A stretch of DNA of 64,000 nt, from contig NC_039508.1 in the NCBI RefSeq assembly GCF_003672135.1, positions 930,001 to 994,000 on the forward strand, written 5' to 3'. Positions 1 to 13,227 of this stretch are shown piece after piece. The notes beneath the pieces were generated by a model. That model was not told the origin of the DNA and ran no database searches. It saw only the letters and a list, made by a program, of their open reading frames with translations. A program made the translations under genes and the position numbers. This DNA is from Ooceraea biroi. Taxonomy: Eukaryota > Arthropoda > Insecta > Hymenoptera > Formicidae. Each line of letters starts with the position of its first letter. Position 1 is the first letter of the stretch.

Positions 1-607
1 AATGTGCCCCTTACCTAATAACGGATTCAATTACGCGGGTATCCGGGTCCGTGTACTCGACTTTGCCATGATGTACAGCGCAATGTAAAATTTAAAAGTG
101 ACGCGTACCAAGACTCCTAACCGCCTCATGACTTGTGGTTTCCGTTTCGGCGTTATGGTAGCCATACTAACCGGTTTCGGTCGGAAACGGGACACCTCGT
201 TCTCTCCAGGGAAATGTCTAAAAACGACCTGACGTCGCTCGCTTGCCCGCCTCTCCCTCCGTATATATATCCGCTGCCCAAACGTTTTCTGACGAAGCTT
301 GCCTTCCGCTTTGCGTAAAAAATGCATTCCCGCGCGTATCCGTATAATCTTGACTCATCTAACGATATAATTTATAAAAGAGAAACGTCGTTCATATTTT
401 TTTACTCTGTCATGGTTACTTTATTCCGCCGCGTTTAAGTCTGTTCCAAAAACAGGGAATTACTCACTGCTTCAAATTAACGTTATACATAAATCTTTAT
501 TATTTTTTTCAGTTTTAGATCTATATATATATTAATTTTACATTGTATAATAATATAAATATATAAACGCTCACACTAATTTTCACGTGCATATATATAC
601 ACGTACA
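1..607. other. 3' flank of the exchanger gene
   Basis: AT-rich sequence downstream of the exchanger stop codon, probably 3' UTR then spacer. The small open frames in 31-327 on both strands overlap each other, have no recognisable motifs and look like chance. Confidence 0.6.
496..501 (-). promoter_or_regulatory. Candidate polyadenylation signal of the exchanger gene
   Basis: Minus-strand AATAAA about 107 bases past the exchanger stop codon (608-610). Another AATAAA lies at 420-425. Position and sequence fit a poly(A) signal; no transcript evidence is available here. Confidence 0.45.
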
Positions 608-3600
608 TCACATGTCAGGTCGATGATCGGTGCCAAGCGGGTGTATAACGTGTAGCTCGCTCAGAAATTGTATCAGAATAAAGGCGAAGTAGATGGAATA
701 CAAGAGACCGCCGTAGGAGCGACGTGCGACAGCTCCCGTAATGTTCAAGTAAATTATGGTAGCCACAAGCGAGCACAGGAGGAAAGCTAGGCAACCAGGT
801 GCCATATCACTGATCCTGATCTTCGTCTGTTGTTCAGGATCGGCAGCGGCAGCGATGCCGTAAGTCAACCCTAGTCCCAGTAGAGTGTTAAACATCGGTC
901 CGCCGAAGCAAGCTGCATATCCCATGCGTGGAAATCCTTGTCTCGCGATGGTGGTATTCGATATGAGATCTGGAAAGTTTCAGATTACCATGCATAGATG
1001 CTGTAACAAAACGCAGAACTATTGCTAACAAACTGAACATTAACTTGAGAGAACATCGGACGTTATTAAAGAAGCATGATATAATTCGGGAAACCGAAAG
1101 CTGTCACGTCGCTGCAAGATACTGTCATCGCGGTTATGATGCGTTAACTTCTCGCGTCGGTTTCCCGCGTTCAGAAATTCGATGTAACAAAGTTTTATCA
1201 CGTCGACTGTTCTCGGTGAAAATGCACACCGTCTTCAAGCACTTTGAAAGAAGCATTTTTCACACGACTCACCCCCAATGCTGTTTCCCCAAGCAAGAAA
1301 GGTGATGCCCAGCATGGCGTCAGATATGCTGCACGCGTATCCTATGCATTGGAGTACCGCCATGACCTCCCCGGCCACCAAATAAACCGTCAACATGCCA
1401 GCCAAAAATCCCAAGAACGCGAACAGCTGAAATTAATGGAATAATTTTGCTTCATCATTGGCGCTAGTCGAATATTGGAGCCTTCCGTAATACGCCTTTT
1501 GCAGCTATCATAACTCGTGACCTACTTGCAACGAGTAGTGTCCGCTCGCGAGGAAAAAAAAGTTATACTCACATTATGGAACTTTGGTACACGGTCCACG
1601 TGGGTCGTTACAAATACAATTACTCCAGTTACGGTGCCGACAACGAGGAATATCGCCATTACTGGCACGTTGCCAACAGTCGTTCGCCAAACTGCAACAG
1701 AACAGTTAAAACGAAATTGAAGTTGAATGGTGTCGGTTGATGTCGTCAAGTGTCGATATCGCGATCATACGTTATTGGCCAACTAGAAAGCGACAAACGC
1801 TTCTGTACGTTATCGTTCAAAGTTACATTTTGCGAGAAAACACACACGATATAAATGCTGGAAGGCCGAAGGCGGTAACTCGGCGGCAACTTCGATGTCT
1901 TGCCCGAACAATGTAAAATAGATTATATCATCTCGAATGAGTTTTCATAAGAGTATATGTAACTGTTGCAATATACCGTTATAAGCACCAGAAGATAAAT
2001 GAGGCTCTAACCGTTTAATAGAAATAGCACGATTGTGGGTGTCACGCAAAGCTGAAAGCAATTCAGCAATTTTGACCACCCTCTCTTTTCTGCGGTAGGA
2101 CTCACGACTGGTATAAACAGCTGCAGCAAAATCATGAAGGGTGAACGTATAACCAAGACGATCTTAAGCAATCTACTCGACTTCTCCCAATCTTCTCTGC
2201 TGATCGGATTGACGTCGTAGAAAAATTCCCTGAAGAGACCTTTCGGTCGGTCGGAAACGTAGTCGCTAATTTCCGGACTCAACTGGACGGGATCGCCCCG
2301 TATTGTGGATCTCTCTATCTCCGTTGCGATAGCTACATCTAACTTACACAAACATACAGTGAATAGAAAATATACTTGCTTCATCTTTTTCAGTAGAAAT
2401 GACAAACTCGTCGTATATATTGGATAAATAATTGGAGGAAATACTTTGCTTTCTATTTCGTGTAAAATTATCTCGTAAAAGATTGGACGTACAAATGCTT
2501 TTATACGTATTATGAATATGTAGCAACATCAAAGCAACATTTTTTAAAAAAGTCAAATTATATATGTGAAATAGAGAATGATTTTACGTAACACGCGAGT
2601 AGATTAACACATTTTTATGAGGACAAGTAATTGCTGCACTTTATGTATAACAAAAAAACGCACAATTATGAGGAAAAATTTTGAAAAAATTAAACTTTTG
2701 AAAAATTTAAAAAAGATAAAAGCATGGATATGTGCGATCAGTCGTAAAAAGAACGCCCGGTACCTAACTTGGCACGTAAGCCAAAAGGTCGGCTTCTAAC
2801 GGGAATCTTGGGAATGGCGTCTGTGTCCCTGTTCGCCAAGTAAGTATGCAGGACGTCTGGATCGGGTACACTTGGGATCCTGGCTGAAAGTACATAAGAA
2901 TGTTCTTTGGAAAGGAGATCGATACTTAGCACCGCGAAAATTTTCTGTAGGCGGTAAGGAAGAAGTCGGTCATCTTTCTTCTCATTTCTATGGCGGATTC
3001 AAGGATTATGAAGAGATTTTTCGTTGTAGAATGGAGATAGTTTTCGAATGCATGCTGAGCATAAAATTTCTGGCGCGGAGTTATCTTAAGAATGCATTTT
3101 CCGCGGAAGTTAGACCTCCCTCCCTCCCCTATAGAGACAAATATATAGTTTTATTTATACTCGAGAAACGTTGTTTACGCAAACGTGTAGTTTTTCAGAA
3201 TTACAGGATTCCTGAAGTTCCAGTTTATTATTCGAGATTCTTGAATGCAATAGTAAAGACTCCCGCGCGCGTTATTTTTTTTTTCGTACATCGAAAAACC
3301 TCGCAACGTACTTTTTAGATTCTCTTCCCTGGTGTCATACATCTGCATTATCACGACTGCCACGATGAACAGCACGTAGACCAGAATAAAGCCTGCAATT
3401 AAAATGTATCAGCATTAAGAAGTATTAATATAGCTCGACTTGCACTGTTATTTCCCTACACGCACCATTAAGGGATAATTAACGGTCTATGTAATATTCT
3501 TATGTAATATTATGTAATAGTATTTCATGAAAAATACAACTTGGAGGATGATACACGTTCTATTTTTAATTAAAAGAAAGTTTCAATACATCTATGCATG

Positions 3601-5677
3601 ATAATGAAAATAATAAAACTTGTTCCAAAAGCTCATAATAAAACAAACGATAAGTGAATGCGCGTACCGAGTATGAGCGCAAACTGTCCATTTCTGCGCG
3701 AAGCGTTTTATTCATTTATGTATTTACAGTTACATTAAAATCGGCGTCCGACAGAAGAATTATTAAGTATCTAAATGAAATCGAGTTTCTGTCGGTTTGT
3801 CTATTTATTATTGCATCGCGCAATATGAAAAAAAAGAGGAAAACGAGGAAAAAGAGGACGCATCAAGATATCGAACGACTTTATGCGTGGCTTAATAACA
3901 GCCGCCGCCTATGCCGCTTTGCGCTGGCGCAAAATTATTTCCATGGACTTTATCCATTGCAGCAATAATCCCTGCTTTCCCAGAAACGGATTCCTTGCCG
4001 CAGAATCCCGCAAAAATTCATCGACAGTCAGATTGCAAGCCCAGCTGGCAGGTGGTGGTGAGAGGCAAAGGGGGAGAGACTGTGGCGTAGCTTAATTAAA
4101 TTCGCAGAAGAATTATCGTTATTCCGAAATGAAACCACTTATGGCTTCCCGCAGATAAACTTTCTCGCTCATTGCGACGTGTCTGATCTCGCATGTGAAA
4201 TATTGAGAAATTTACTAAACGCGCGGTGTAATAAAAGTATTACAGTTTAACCACTTCGCTTTATTAAATTATATTGCAACATATATGAAATCGCAAAATC
4301 ACGCAAACGGAACATCTATTTTTATTGCATATGCAGTAAAGTAATGCGAAATAATCAACATCCGAAAAGAAGATTCAGGAATCTATTCACGCGGCGACGG
4401 ATAAGAATCAACTAATATTGTTTTATCGAATTTAGATACAAATAGTAGACGTACTTACGGCCTCCCAGAGGTAAACCATTTCATCCCACACCACGAAGCT
4501 TATCCAGCACACAGAGATGATATAAAAACAGGCGTCTCTCATGAGAGATCCGAGCGAAACTTTAAAGGGCTTAATTATCGCCACGGAACCGGCAATCATC
4601 GAAGTTACGAAGACACCCGCGCCGATTAATTCGGTGAACATTATTATCGCACCGTCGCCTCCCGACACGAGGGACGTGAAGATGTCAGGCGCACCGTTTC
4701 CGAATGCCAATATCGTCACTCCTGCTATGTTATCCGATAGACGCATTACGCTGGCTATTACCGCCAACGCCGGACAAAAACTGGAATAAAAATATCACAG
4801 TGATTCATTTACAGTGTTTATTCGTATCGGACGTTGCGGTATTCGCGTCACGATTAAATCCTTATTCAGCAATGCCTCAAATAACCGTAACGCGAACGTA
4901 GAAAATGCGGTCTCGGAGATGCGCTCCCAACTGCGACAAAATGCGACGGGAATTCCGATTTTCCAGATTCCCAGTTACCGTTACTGGGTACACTTCAGCG
5001 TGGCAATCTGCCATTCTGCTCTGATATTTGTAAAACGCGGAAAAATAGGGAAATGTTCGTTTATCATTTTGGAAGAAACCGCTCCATAGAATCTAGACGC
5101 TTGAAATACGGGGAAACGTGAATCTTTCGGTTATTGGCTTGGTTAGCTGCCAGAAGTCAAAATTCGTTGTAGTTATGTAATCATCTGTATTCCGTTTTCA
5201 TCAGAATTCAACTTGGTTGAAAACCACAATTTCGGTAGCAATAAAACACACAATTTTATTTTACTTCGCATTGTGTTGTCAAGCTGTATTTCTTGCAATA
5301 ATATCGTATACTGGAATGATACGCAATACAAAATGGTCGATCGAGATTTGATGAATGTGAAATCACAGATAAATATACTTTTGTTCGGAGATTCCGACTG
5401 GAAATGATCTATAAACATTTCCATGTCCGCTAGACGTCCATCAGCATAAATCAACTTACAAATTATCCGCTGTGCTGCCCAAGATCAGGAACAAATAGAA
5501 CAGCCACAAAAGCACGAGGCTCAAACCGCCGGCTAACGTCGCTGCGTTTTCAGATTTAAAGTAGCAAAACAGCAATATCGTGTACTGTATCATCGAGTCC
5601 GAGTAGCAGTCTTCGGTATTGCTCACCCACTCGCAACGCTCCTCGGCAGAAACTTGCCAAACGTACGAGCAATCATC
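608..5677 (-). CDS. SLC8B1: Mitochondrial sodium/calcium exchanger (NCLX / SLC8B1 family), 8 coding exons, N-terminus not resolved
   Basis: Cation antiporter of the CaCA superfamily; NCLX relatives export matrix Ca2+ for Na+ (or Li+) across the inner mitochondrial membrane. Exons in transcript order: 5677-5460, 4780-4455, 3392-3312, 2883-2764, 2338-2012, 1691-1573, 1426-1273, 969-608. All junction phases agree and the joined length is 1707 nt (568 codons plus stop), close to human NCLX (584 aa). Visible features: an N-terminal Cys-containing segment (DDCSYVW, CEWV, EDC); alpha-1 repeat with GNGAPDIF; alpha-2 repeat with GNSIGD split across the last intron; FGGPMFN after it; hydrophobic helices throughout. 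GNGAPD plus GNSIGD is the NCLX type. Donors at 2764 (GTACCG) and 2012 (GTTAGA) are weak, but each is the choice that keeps the frame. The largest introns (3393-4454 and 4781-5459) hold nothing recognisable. The start codon and leader exon are not identified; the frame of the first listed exon stays open up to 6073. Confidence 0.94.
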
Positions 5678-8600
5678 CTGAAAAAAAGATTCGACGAAGA
5701 ACTCGACTGCAAGTACGCAGATTGCAAGGGATGTCGATAACAATTCACCTCCCGTATGGGCAGATGCCCGTGTCTTAAAAAAGATCTCTGTATTTGCGAC
5801 CTCATGTTCGGATGTTCGAAAAGCATAAAAGCGCAACGGGCCGATATGTAACCTATATTTGGCGTATTTGCCTTTCACGGATCCGTTCGATCGTTGCCTA
5901 TTCAAGCAGACGCGCGAGCGAAACTTCAAGCGATATAGACAGAAAGCTGTCACACACGTAGCGCATGCGGTGGGCGCAGTTCGAAACGTAAATTCAATAT
6001 GACGCACACACAAAAGGAATTCTTGACAATGACATACGCGCGCGTAATGGAAGATAGTCGGTACATTGATCAACGAGAAAATTCCGGCAATGAATAATAC
6101 TTCGCGATCGCGTGTAATTTGAGGTATCGCAGCTCTTTTATTTGTGACGATGGACGTAATATTAAGTGTACTATGGCGAAATCGCCTCGCGCGAATCCAA
6201 GTGACAATTAAGAGAGATCGCGGTCTTTAGTTATAATCAGACGAAACTGCTGACGACGCGACACGTCTCGTTCCATGAAAAAAAGAAAGATACTCGGTCG
6301 TTGGCTTCTCTTGGCTGCAAGGGTGCGCGCTCAAGGATGTCACTACTCGACAACGAGGTGAGACTGAACAGGTACACTCATCCACACTCGTCTGATAACA
6401 ACGAGGGGCTCATTAGACGCGGAGTGTCCCTTCTTCCCTTCCGCCCCATTTCTGTCCATGACGAGGCGATGAAAAAAAGAAGGAAAAAAAAGGAGAAAAA
6501 AAAGGAACGCCAGGGAGAGGAAAACTCTCGACAAACGTATACGCCGTCATCGCGCGATATTATATCGACACTTATTCGATATTATTGTCAGCTTACGATA
6601 ATGAAAATTCAATGATGTGTCGGCGAGTGCGCGGCGACAGTTTGTTAGACCCATTATTACAAACTGAGAGCGTCCGCAGTTATCAGTTTCATGGGAGAAT
6701 ACTCACGGATAAAAGAACACGGAACCAAAATGGTTCCTCTCCAAAAGCTTGCCAAAGATAATTTAATTGGTTTATAAAGCTGATGATTGTTATCAGTATA
6801 CACATATAATGATATCATCGTATCATCTGTTCTCAATATTTAGAATATCAAGTGGAATGTGCAGAATATATGTACATTATTAAAATGAACTAAATTAATT
6901 ATGGAATAATCGATGACACATTTTAATAATTTTGCTAATTACTTTGAGCTCTCAAATGTTTTATCGAATATCATCCATCAAATTGTAACTCTTCGAAATT
7001 ACAACGAATATAAAAATAATAATTTAAATTACGAAGAAATACTAATTTTTAAATATTATATTGTATAACCAGAAATTTAATGACATTTTGGAAAATCGTC
7101 GTTCAAAATAAGAATAATACGTCAGTTCTGTATGCGCGTTTATTATTATCTAGTAAAACTACAGTTAGTTTAACAGCGCGTTAACGAGCAACCTTGGAAA
7201 GAGCTTTATAAATCTTGCTTATCAGATATACGCAGCGAATTCGCAGAAACGGTAAATCAGCTGGTTAGGCAAGGTCCGAACAATGATAAGAACCATAATA
7301 AATTAGGTTTACAAGAGATTTGGGGTATTTTAGCATAAAATTGTAGGAGCCACTTCTAACGCGGGCACTTGATCGCGTAAATTACCGCGACGAAAGGTCA
7401 TAGAAGAACTCGCGCTGACGTCGATCAGTCTATCTCTCCTATTGTTGGCCACTTCCTAACAATTTTCCATTAAGCCCACCTTTCAGCAGCAGCGTACTTC
7501 ACCGTAATTGCCAACTTCAGCAAATTGTCATTTATCGCCAGACTTCTTTTGTGCTGCTTTCGCTCTAAACACTTTATTGAATTGCATTCACAGAGCACAA
7601 AGGAGCCAACGGCTTTACCCCAATTTATACTGCGCTTTTATTCTCCCTACGAGAGCCGAGCGCGCCCGCTTGGCTTTTCCGGTTTCCTGTTTTGGCTCTC
7701 TGTGCCGCCAGCACATTTATAATAAAGCGCGTGAGTGATATAAGGCTAGAATATGCAAAAGCTTCTTTCCGTGGTATAAGACGACTCTTACAATTAATGT
7801 AACGGCGTGCCAGTATTGTGTTGTTGAAACCGAGTGTGTACGAGTGTACATACTCGGTTATGCTCGAGCTGCTTGCCGTGTGTTTCGGTGAATAATTCAT
7901 AGCGGAGATAAAACAAAGGCTCGTTATAAATGTTAAAATTACGATGCAATTTATCTCTATTATCGCGATTGAAACGACCGCTTCAAAGGATCCGTAGAAT
8001 CAGTTCCCCACGAGAATCAGAGTTTGATTTTCCGCGAATTAAAAAGTTTTCCTAAATACTTATTCAAATTATTACATCGAGCATTCTCGTCGAAAATCTC
8101 GCGTGGTACATCTACGTATTTCGACCAGCATTCGAATATAGCATCACGGTTCGTTTAATAATATCGGTATGCAAGCCAATGTGTAAATGGTGTTCCGATA
8201 TTTTTGTTAGTTGCACCATCTCGCTTTACTCGAGGTGGTTATATATCTGGTACAAAAACTAAGAGTATGCTCATACATGCATCGGTTCCTACAAATTCAA
8301 CAACATGGAGATGGCTCGTGCAAACATATTGCTCCCTAACAATATAAAGTATCCACTTCGTCATGAAACATTCGCTTTTATCGACTACATCAAACTTTCT
8401 ATTACTTGGTCTTGAGAGACATAATTTGATCAATGAGCTGCAAATAAGCACGAAATCAAATTATAATTTAGATTACGCAAATTGAAGTTTGTACTTCTTA
8501 ATTTATAAAATTCAATTTGCATCGCGTCGTCTTTCCACTGTAGAACTCCGTAAAAAGCCGTACCAAGCTGTATTTATTACGTCGAGCTATGTTAAGCTAT

Positions 8601-8750
8601 ATTAGGATTGCGAGTAACGAAGGAGAAAGCTCAATTAATCCGAGACTACGGTGGTACGTCTGACAATTACTGACAGTCTCCTAATAACTTGTTGAAACGG
8701 ATGCTCCTGATAGGTGTCTGCGGTATCAATAATTCTTTTTCTCTTCTTAC

Positions 8751-8794
<44 letters not shown>

Positions 8795-9058
8795 GTAAGA
8801 AGAGAAAAAGAATATATAATTCTTATATATATAAGAATTTCCTTCTTTTTCTTTCTTTAATGCTTCAATCGATCCAGTCGATATGTACAGATAATATTGA
8901 ACGTAATACAGGACCAATGGAACCTTTACAAGTATTATATATAATCAAGTTATAAACAATTTATATACTAGAGAAATAATCAATTTTTTTAATTTAACAT
9001 TATAACGCTTTTATAGTATCAATTTCTTAAGTAATTCATATCACATACTTTTCAATGG
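5678..9058. other. Spacer between exchanger and UGT genes
   Basis: Upstream of the exchanger's recognised exons and downstream of the UGT. It should contain the exchanger leader exon and promoter, which could not be placed. One option is that the first exon runs straight upstream of 5677, where the frame reads LLSTSLAICVLAVEFFV, a signal-peptide-like stretch. A purine-rich A/G tract lies at 6474-6510. The only strong structure is the palindrome at 8732-8813. Confidence 0.5.
8732..8813. repeat. 82-bp perfect palindrome with a (TA)n centre
   Basis: The left arm begins ATTCTTTTTCTCTTCTTACC and the right arm is its exact reverse complement ending GGTAAGAAGAGAAAAAGAAT, joined by alternating TA. 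A second perfect palindrome of 22 bp follows at 8818-8839 (AATTCTTATATA, then its complement). Either strand would fold into a hairpin. Confidence 0.9.
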
Positions 9059-9064
9059 TTTATT
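9059..9064 (-). promoter_or_regulatory. Candidate polyadenylation signal of the UGT gene
   Basis: Minus-strand AATAAA about 43 bases past the UGT stop codon (9107-9109), suggesting a short 3' UTR. Confidence 0.5.
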
Positions 9065-9106
9065 GAAAAATTGATTTCTGTATTAAAATATTTTGTCATA
9101 AGGTTA

Positions 9107-12100
9107 CTATTTTATCTTTTTATCAGTAATAATATCTATTTTCCGTTTAGAAAATAACAGACCGAGTAATGTACGAATCAAGTAACGTACAACCAAGTAA
9201 ATTAACCAAAACAGAAGTATTGTTATGAACGTTAATGTTAAAACCACGTCCAGCAGTAAATACTGGTACCACGTTAATTCTGTCGCTGTCGTCTTCAAAA
9301 CGTCCGCATCGTGACGAAGTGTATGTTCTATCCAGTAAACAGCTTCTTCTAGTGGTGGCACCAGATAATCTCTAAACTGAATGGAAGCCTTTCGTGCTGT
9401 TTCCGTGTAACTGCAAAATATGTAAATCAAGTGATAATGCTACTTGGCAGCAAAAAGAAAAAGATAAAAACATGCACCTTGTTAAACGTTACGTAATTAC
9501 TGTAACAAGGATATTAGATAAAATCTTTTGCACTCTAATCTTAATCGGATCTTGCTTTCAGAGAATCGTGAACTGGAATATAACTAGAAAATTTAATATT
9601 AATCTTTTGGAAAATGTCCAGGAAAACAATATGCTGGAAAGAACATGGTGTCAAATTCTCAGCAGGATCGTTAATCTTACAGTAGCACGCGCGAGTTCTG
9701 CACGTATTTCATATAGAAATTTTAATCTTTTGAAAAAGAAGGTTACCTGTTGTTCGATAACAGTTCGTTTAAGCTACTTGATAGCTGTTCGTATGAAAGC
9801 TGTCGGAAATTCAACCGCAGTGCCAGTCCCTTTTCCTCGAAGTAGGCCATGTTCAAGTGCTGATCGCCGAAGAGAGGTATTCCTAAGATCGGCACCCCAC
9901 AGTAAACCGCTTCCTGTGACCCGAGCAACCCTCCGTGAGTGATGAAGAGTCGCGTATTCGGGTGGCCTAGACATTTTATGATAAACGGACGCTTACTATC
10001 TTTGCTCTGGCGACGTATACATTTACATAGTATTATAAAGCAACCTCGCAAACAGAGATTGAGTGCAACCGTCAGCTTCTATAAATAACAACAATTTGCA
10101 AAACATTAGCTTCTTGCACTCTTTGCTTTACCTTGAGTGAATTCTTTACATTATCATCTCTCCATCTGCTGCATGTGAAGCTTCGTTCTTATCGTTGTCT
10201 CATAATTAATGAGGCGGATTTGAATAATTTCCTTCAATCCTTCATTTTAAAGATGGGAGATTACCGCGAGTAACAATGTGCGGACTTCTGGATAGTGCAT
10301 TTAAAATTTAACCACAAAAAACGGAGCCGTAGTAGCGGACAAAACGCAGTAATAAGGATAACGAGGTTGATTGCATAATATAACGAAAATGGAATTTCAT
10401 GAAAAGCGTTGGTCACGCAGCGGCGGTTTAGGGGCAAAACGAGCGAATATCTGAAAATAATTTGTTCCCTTTAGGTATATGCGGACAGCACCCTCGTAAA
10501 AATGGAAAAAACAGGACGAGCCGTGTGTGTCTGCGAATGAATGTAGAATGCATGAATTGTGCACAGGATACTTCTATGTAGGTGTTACAGCTATTTTCGT
10601 CCGTTGCATTTCTAAAACAATTGCTTATTTGCAAATCATGAAATGCCGCCATGTAAAATGTCACGTGAAAAACAAAAGCATTCCGCACAATCGAAATACA
10701 AAATCAAACGACGATCATTAAATCGCTGTCGCGCTCTAGCAAATATAAAATACGGGCGCCTTTACAAGCGTATGCTTTGTCCAATTTAAACCCAATTTTT
10801 CTGCTTCTATCCCCGTTCTTGTTTTATTCATCTTGCATACCATTGCAGAGATTCCGCCTGACATATATATATATATATGTATATATGACGGACATTGACG
10901 GGCACTACTTTAATAATAACGGGCGGTAAATTTGTAATGATCATTAAAAGCCGTTCAATATTTGCGCAAATTGACCTGCGGATTATTTAACGATAATGTA
11001 AACTTGAAATGGGTTTTATACGATCGCCGGATAATGATATCGCAATAAATAAATGATTCGCTCAGTGGTACGGCAATACGCATTATTCCCTCTGCGTGAG
11101 TACGTTCGTAGGTGGATACGTGGGCATGCCACTACCAAATACCATACCGACAATGGCGTGGTCGGCGAGGGACTAGAGTGAGATCGAGTTTATTGAAAAT
11201 TCTGAATACAGGATAAAATGAAAAGAAATTCATGCGCGAATTAAAACATATAACTATTTCCGAGAACGGCGATTTTTAATTAATCCAACAGTTCTTGTCG
11301 ATTGCGATAGCTGCATTCTCAATTGTATTTAATAAATCAATAGCGCTACATGTTGTATTATTAAAAACTCTTACTCCTTTTTATGATACAGATAGGAAAA
11401 GCAGATCTTGTGTACAATTATGAAAGCACTTGAAAAATAGTAAGCCAGATCGGATTTTTGCGATATTATTTAAGACATCTACATTCAAGTTACGACATGA
11501 CTCTATGATGGTCGAGAATTAAACACTTTATTCAATAAAACTCGTTTCTTACGTAACTTCAAAGCGGACGAGGAAAGCGTGCGGGATAAAACGGAATCAA
11601 AACGCTTGAAAAGTTTTTCCAATCGTCTTCGACGTCCGATTCGACATCTCCACTCCATTATCTCGGAGTTCCTCGACGTCCGGTGTAATGCGGGGGAGTG
11701 TTCTTTCCGTGACCTTCGCGGATAAGCTTCTTTCGACGTTTAATCCCGCGCAGAAACAAAAAAGATATACGTACACAATACGGAGAGTTGTGGCGCCCAT
11801 TCGATGCACTTAACGTTTCCCGGCAGCGGGGGCATTCTCCCTTCGGCGCACTTCCACAGTATTTGCTGCGGTACTTGCTCGAATGCCCGGTAAAGGGCGG
11901 CAAACACCTGGCTTGGTATAGTGGACGGGTCTATTTGCGATCCCAGACTAAAGTAAATAACGCCGTTCCTGCCGTGAGAGTCCAGATAATCCCGGAGATC
12001 CACGGGCAGTGGCTTCGGGCCTGATATCGGAATATGAATACCTCCGATTTCCTTAAATCCAGGCGCGAAAGGACGCGGCGTGCTCACGGCCGGATGGCCG

Positions 12101-13227
12101 TTCGTCAGGATCAACGATATCCTGGACCGGAGGACACCGAAGTCGGGCAAATCGTAACCGAAGTGCTTTCTCGCGATCTCATAACTCGGCCCATCGGAAA
12201 CTGTCCTGCGGATTTAGGGTACCTGCGGTTAGCTATTCAATCGATGAGTCGTTTGACGTGATTGAACTGTACGACGTGAATCTGCACCCTTCATTTAATA
12301 GTCGACATTTTAGAGTTTGGCAGATTCGTCGTCGCTATGATCATTACGAGTATAAATCTTTATTACAATCTATAGAGATAGGTTTATATCAAAAAGGAAA
12401 ATATGCGGATCGTACGCATCGCATATGTACGTGGTAGTCAAAAATTCCGGACATATCTGTGACATTCCGATAAGTCTAAACGAAATTTCGTGTCTCACCG
12501 CGCACCGCATACCGAATTCGCGCGAGCTAAAAACAGCGTCACCGAATGCCGGAATTTCTAACAGCAATTTGGGAATGAATTCCGCGCATCCTCTTCCATA
12601 CCTATAAATCAGCTTGGTGATCAGTAGACCCACCGTATTAATCGACCTTTCAAGAAAACTCATTCGCCCGGTATAAGGGCTGAACCAGTTAGGGATGTAG
12701 CTCGGATTCTCAGGATTCCTGAGGACCTCGTTCGACCACGGTAGCGCGACGCTGCTGATGGCGCCAACTACTTTGGGTATACTCAAAGCATGGGCGATAC
12801 CCAAGAAGCAGTCGGTGGCAAAAATCTCAATGATGAGCATGTCGAAGCGCTCCCTCGTCTCGATAATCCTCTTCACTTTCGGATGGTTCAGCACGGGCTC
12901 GCAAATTTCCACGCCGAGGTATCGGGTCACGTATCTAATATTCTGCAAAATCGTGAACTCCCCGAAGTCGCTGAACGGTACGCTGCTGACCAGGCTCGGC
13001 AGAGTGGACGAAACATCTACGTCGGTGAAGTTGGCCAGGCGGGTCCTCTGAGGGAAGTGCGTCACCGCGACAATCTCATGACCTCTTGCAGAGAGCCTCT
13101 TCAGCAGTGGCTCGTACACGTTGTAGTGGCTCTTCGCTTGGAAGGGAAATATCGCCAGTATCCTGGCTCCATCGACCGCAACGAGCAAACAGGCGATCAC
13201 GGCCAACGACGTCACCGTAATCTTCAT
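9107..13227 (-). CDS. UDP-glycosyltransferase (UGT family 1 fold), complete, 4 exons, 526 aa
   Basis: Transfers a sugar from a UDP-sugar (in insects mostly UDP-glucose) to small lipophilic acceptors in the ER lumen; used in detoxification, pigment and hormone conjugation. Exons: 13227-12602, 12205-11775, 9966-9747, 9410-9107; total 1581 nt, in frame at every junction. Residues 1-20 form a signal peptide (MKITVTSLAVIACLLVAVDG). His34 and Asp139 are the likely catalytic pair. The UGT signature spans about residues 345-388, from WAPQLSVL through FITHGGLLGSQEA to the sugar-binding DQ at 387-388. Near 476-504 is one membrane helix, followed by a short cytosolic basic tail ending KKIK, a KKxx ER-retrieval motif. 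Length is typical of the family. The start is the only Met giving a signal peptide. The 1.8-kb intron 9967-11774 holds only a TA microsatellite near 10861-10887. It stands alone here, whereas insect UGTs often occur in tandem arrays. The acceptor cannot be told from sequence. Confidence 0.95.
10861..10887. repeat. (AT)n microsatellite in a UGT intron
   Basis: Alternating AT run with one TG interruption inside the long intron between UGT exons 2 and 3. Confidence 0.8.

Noticed and set aside
6343..6534. Minus-strand frame starting with a signal-peptide-like MSRVFLSLAFLFFLLFF, considered as the exchanger leader exon
   Set aside because: The hydrophobic run is just the complement of an A/G-rich tract, and no phase-0 donor in this frame gives a clear join to the exon at 5677.
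9394..9942. 182-codon open frame on the plus strand
   Set aside because: Lies antisense across UGT exons 3-4 and the intron between them; a shadow of the real gene.
12370..12602. Reading UGT exon 1 through to the stop at 12370
   Set aside because: The family alignment breaks at residue 209, and a GTATGG donor there joins in phase to the next exon (RTVSDGPSYEIARKHFG).
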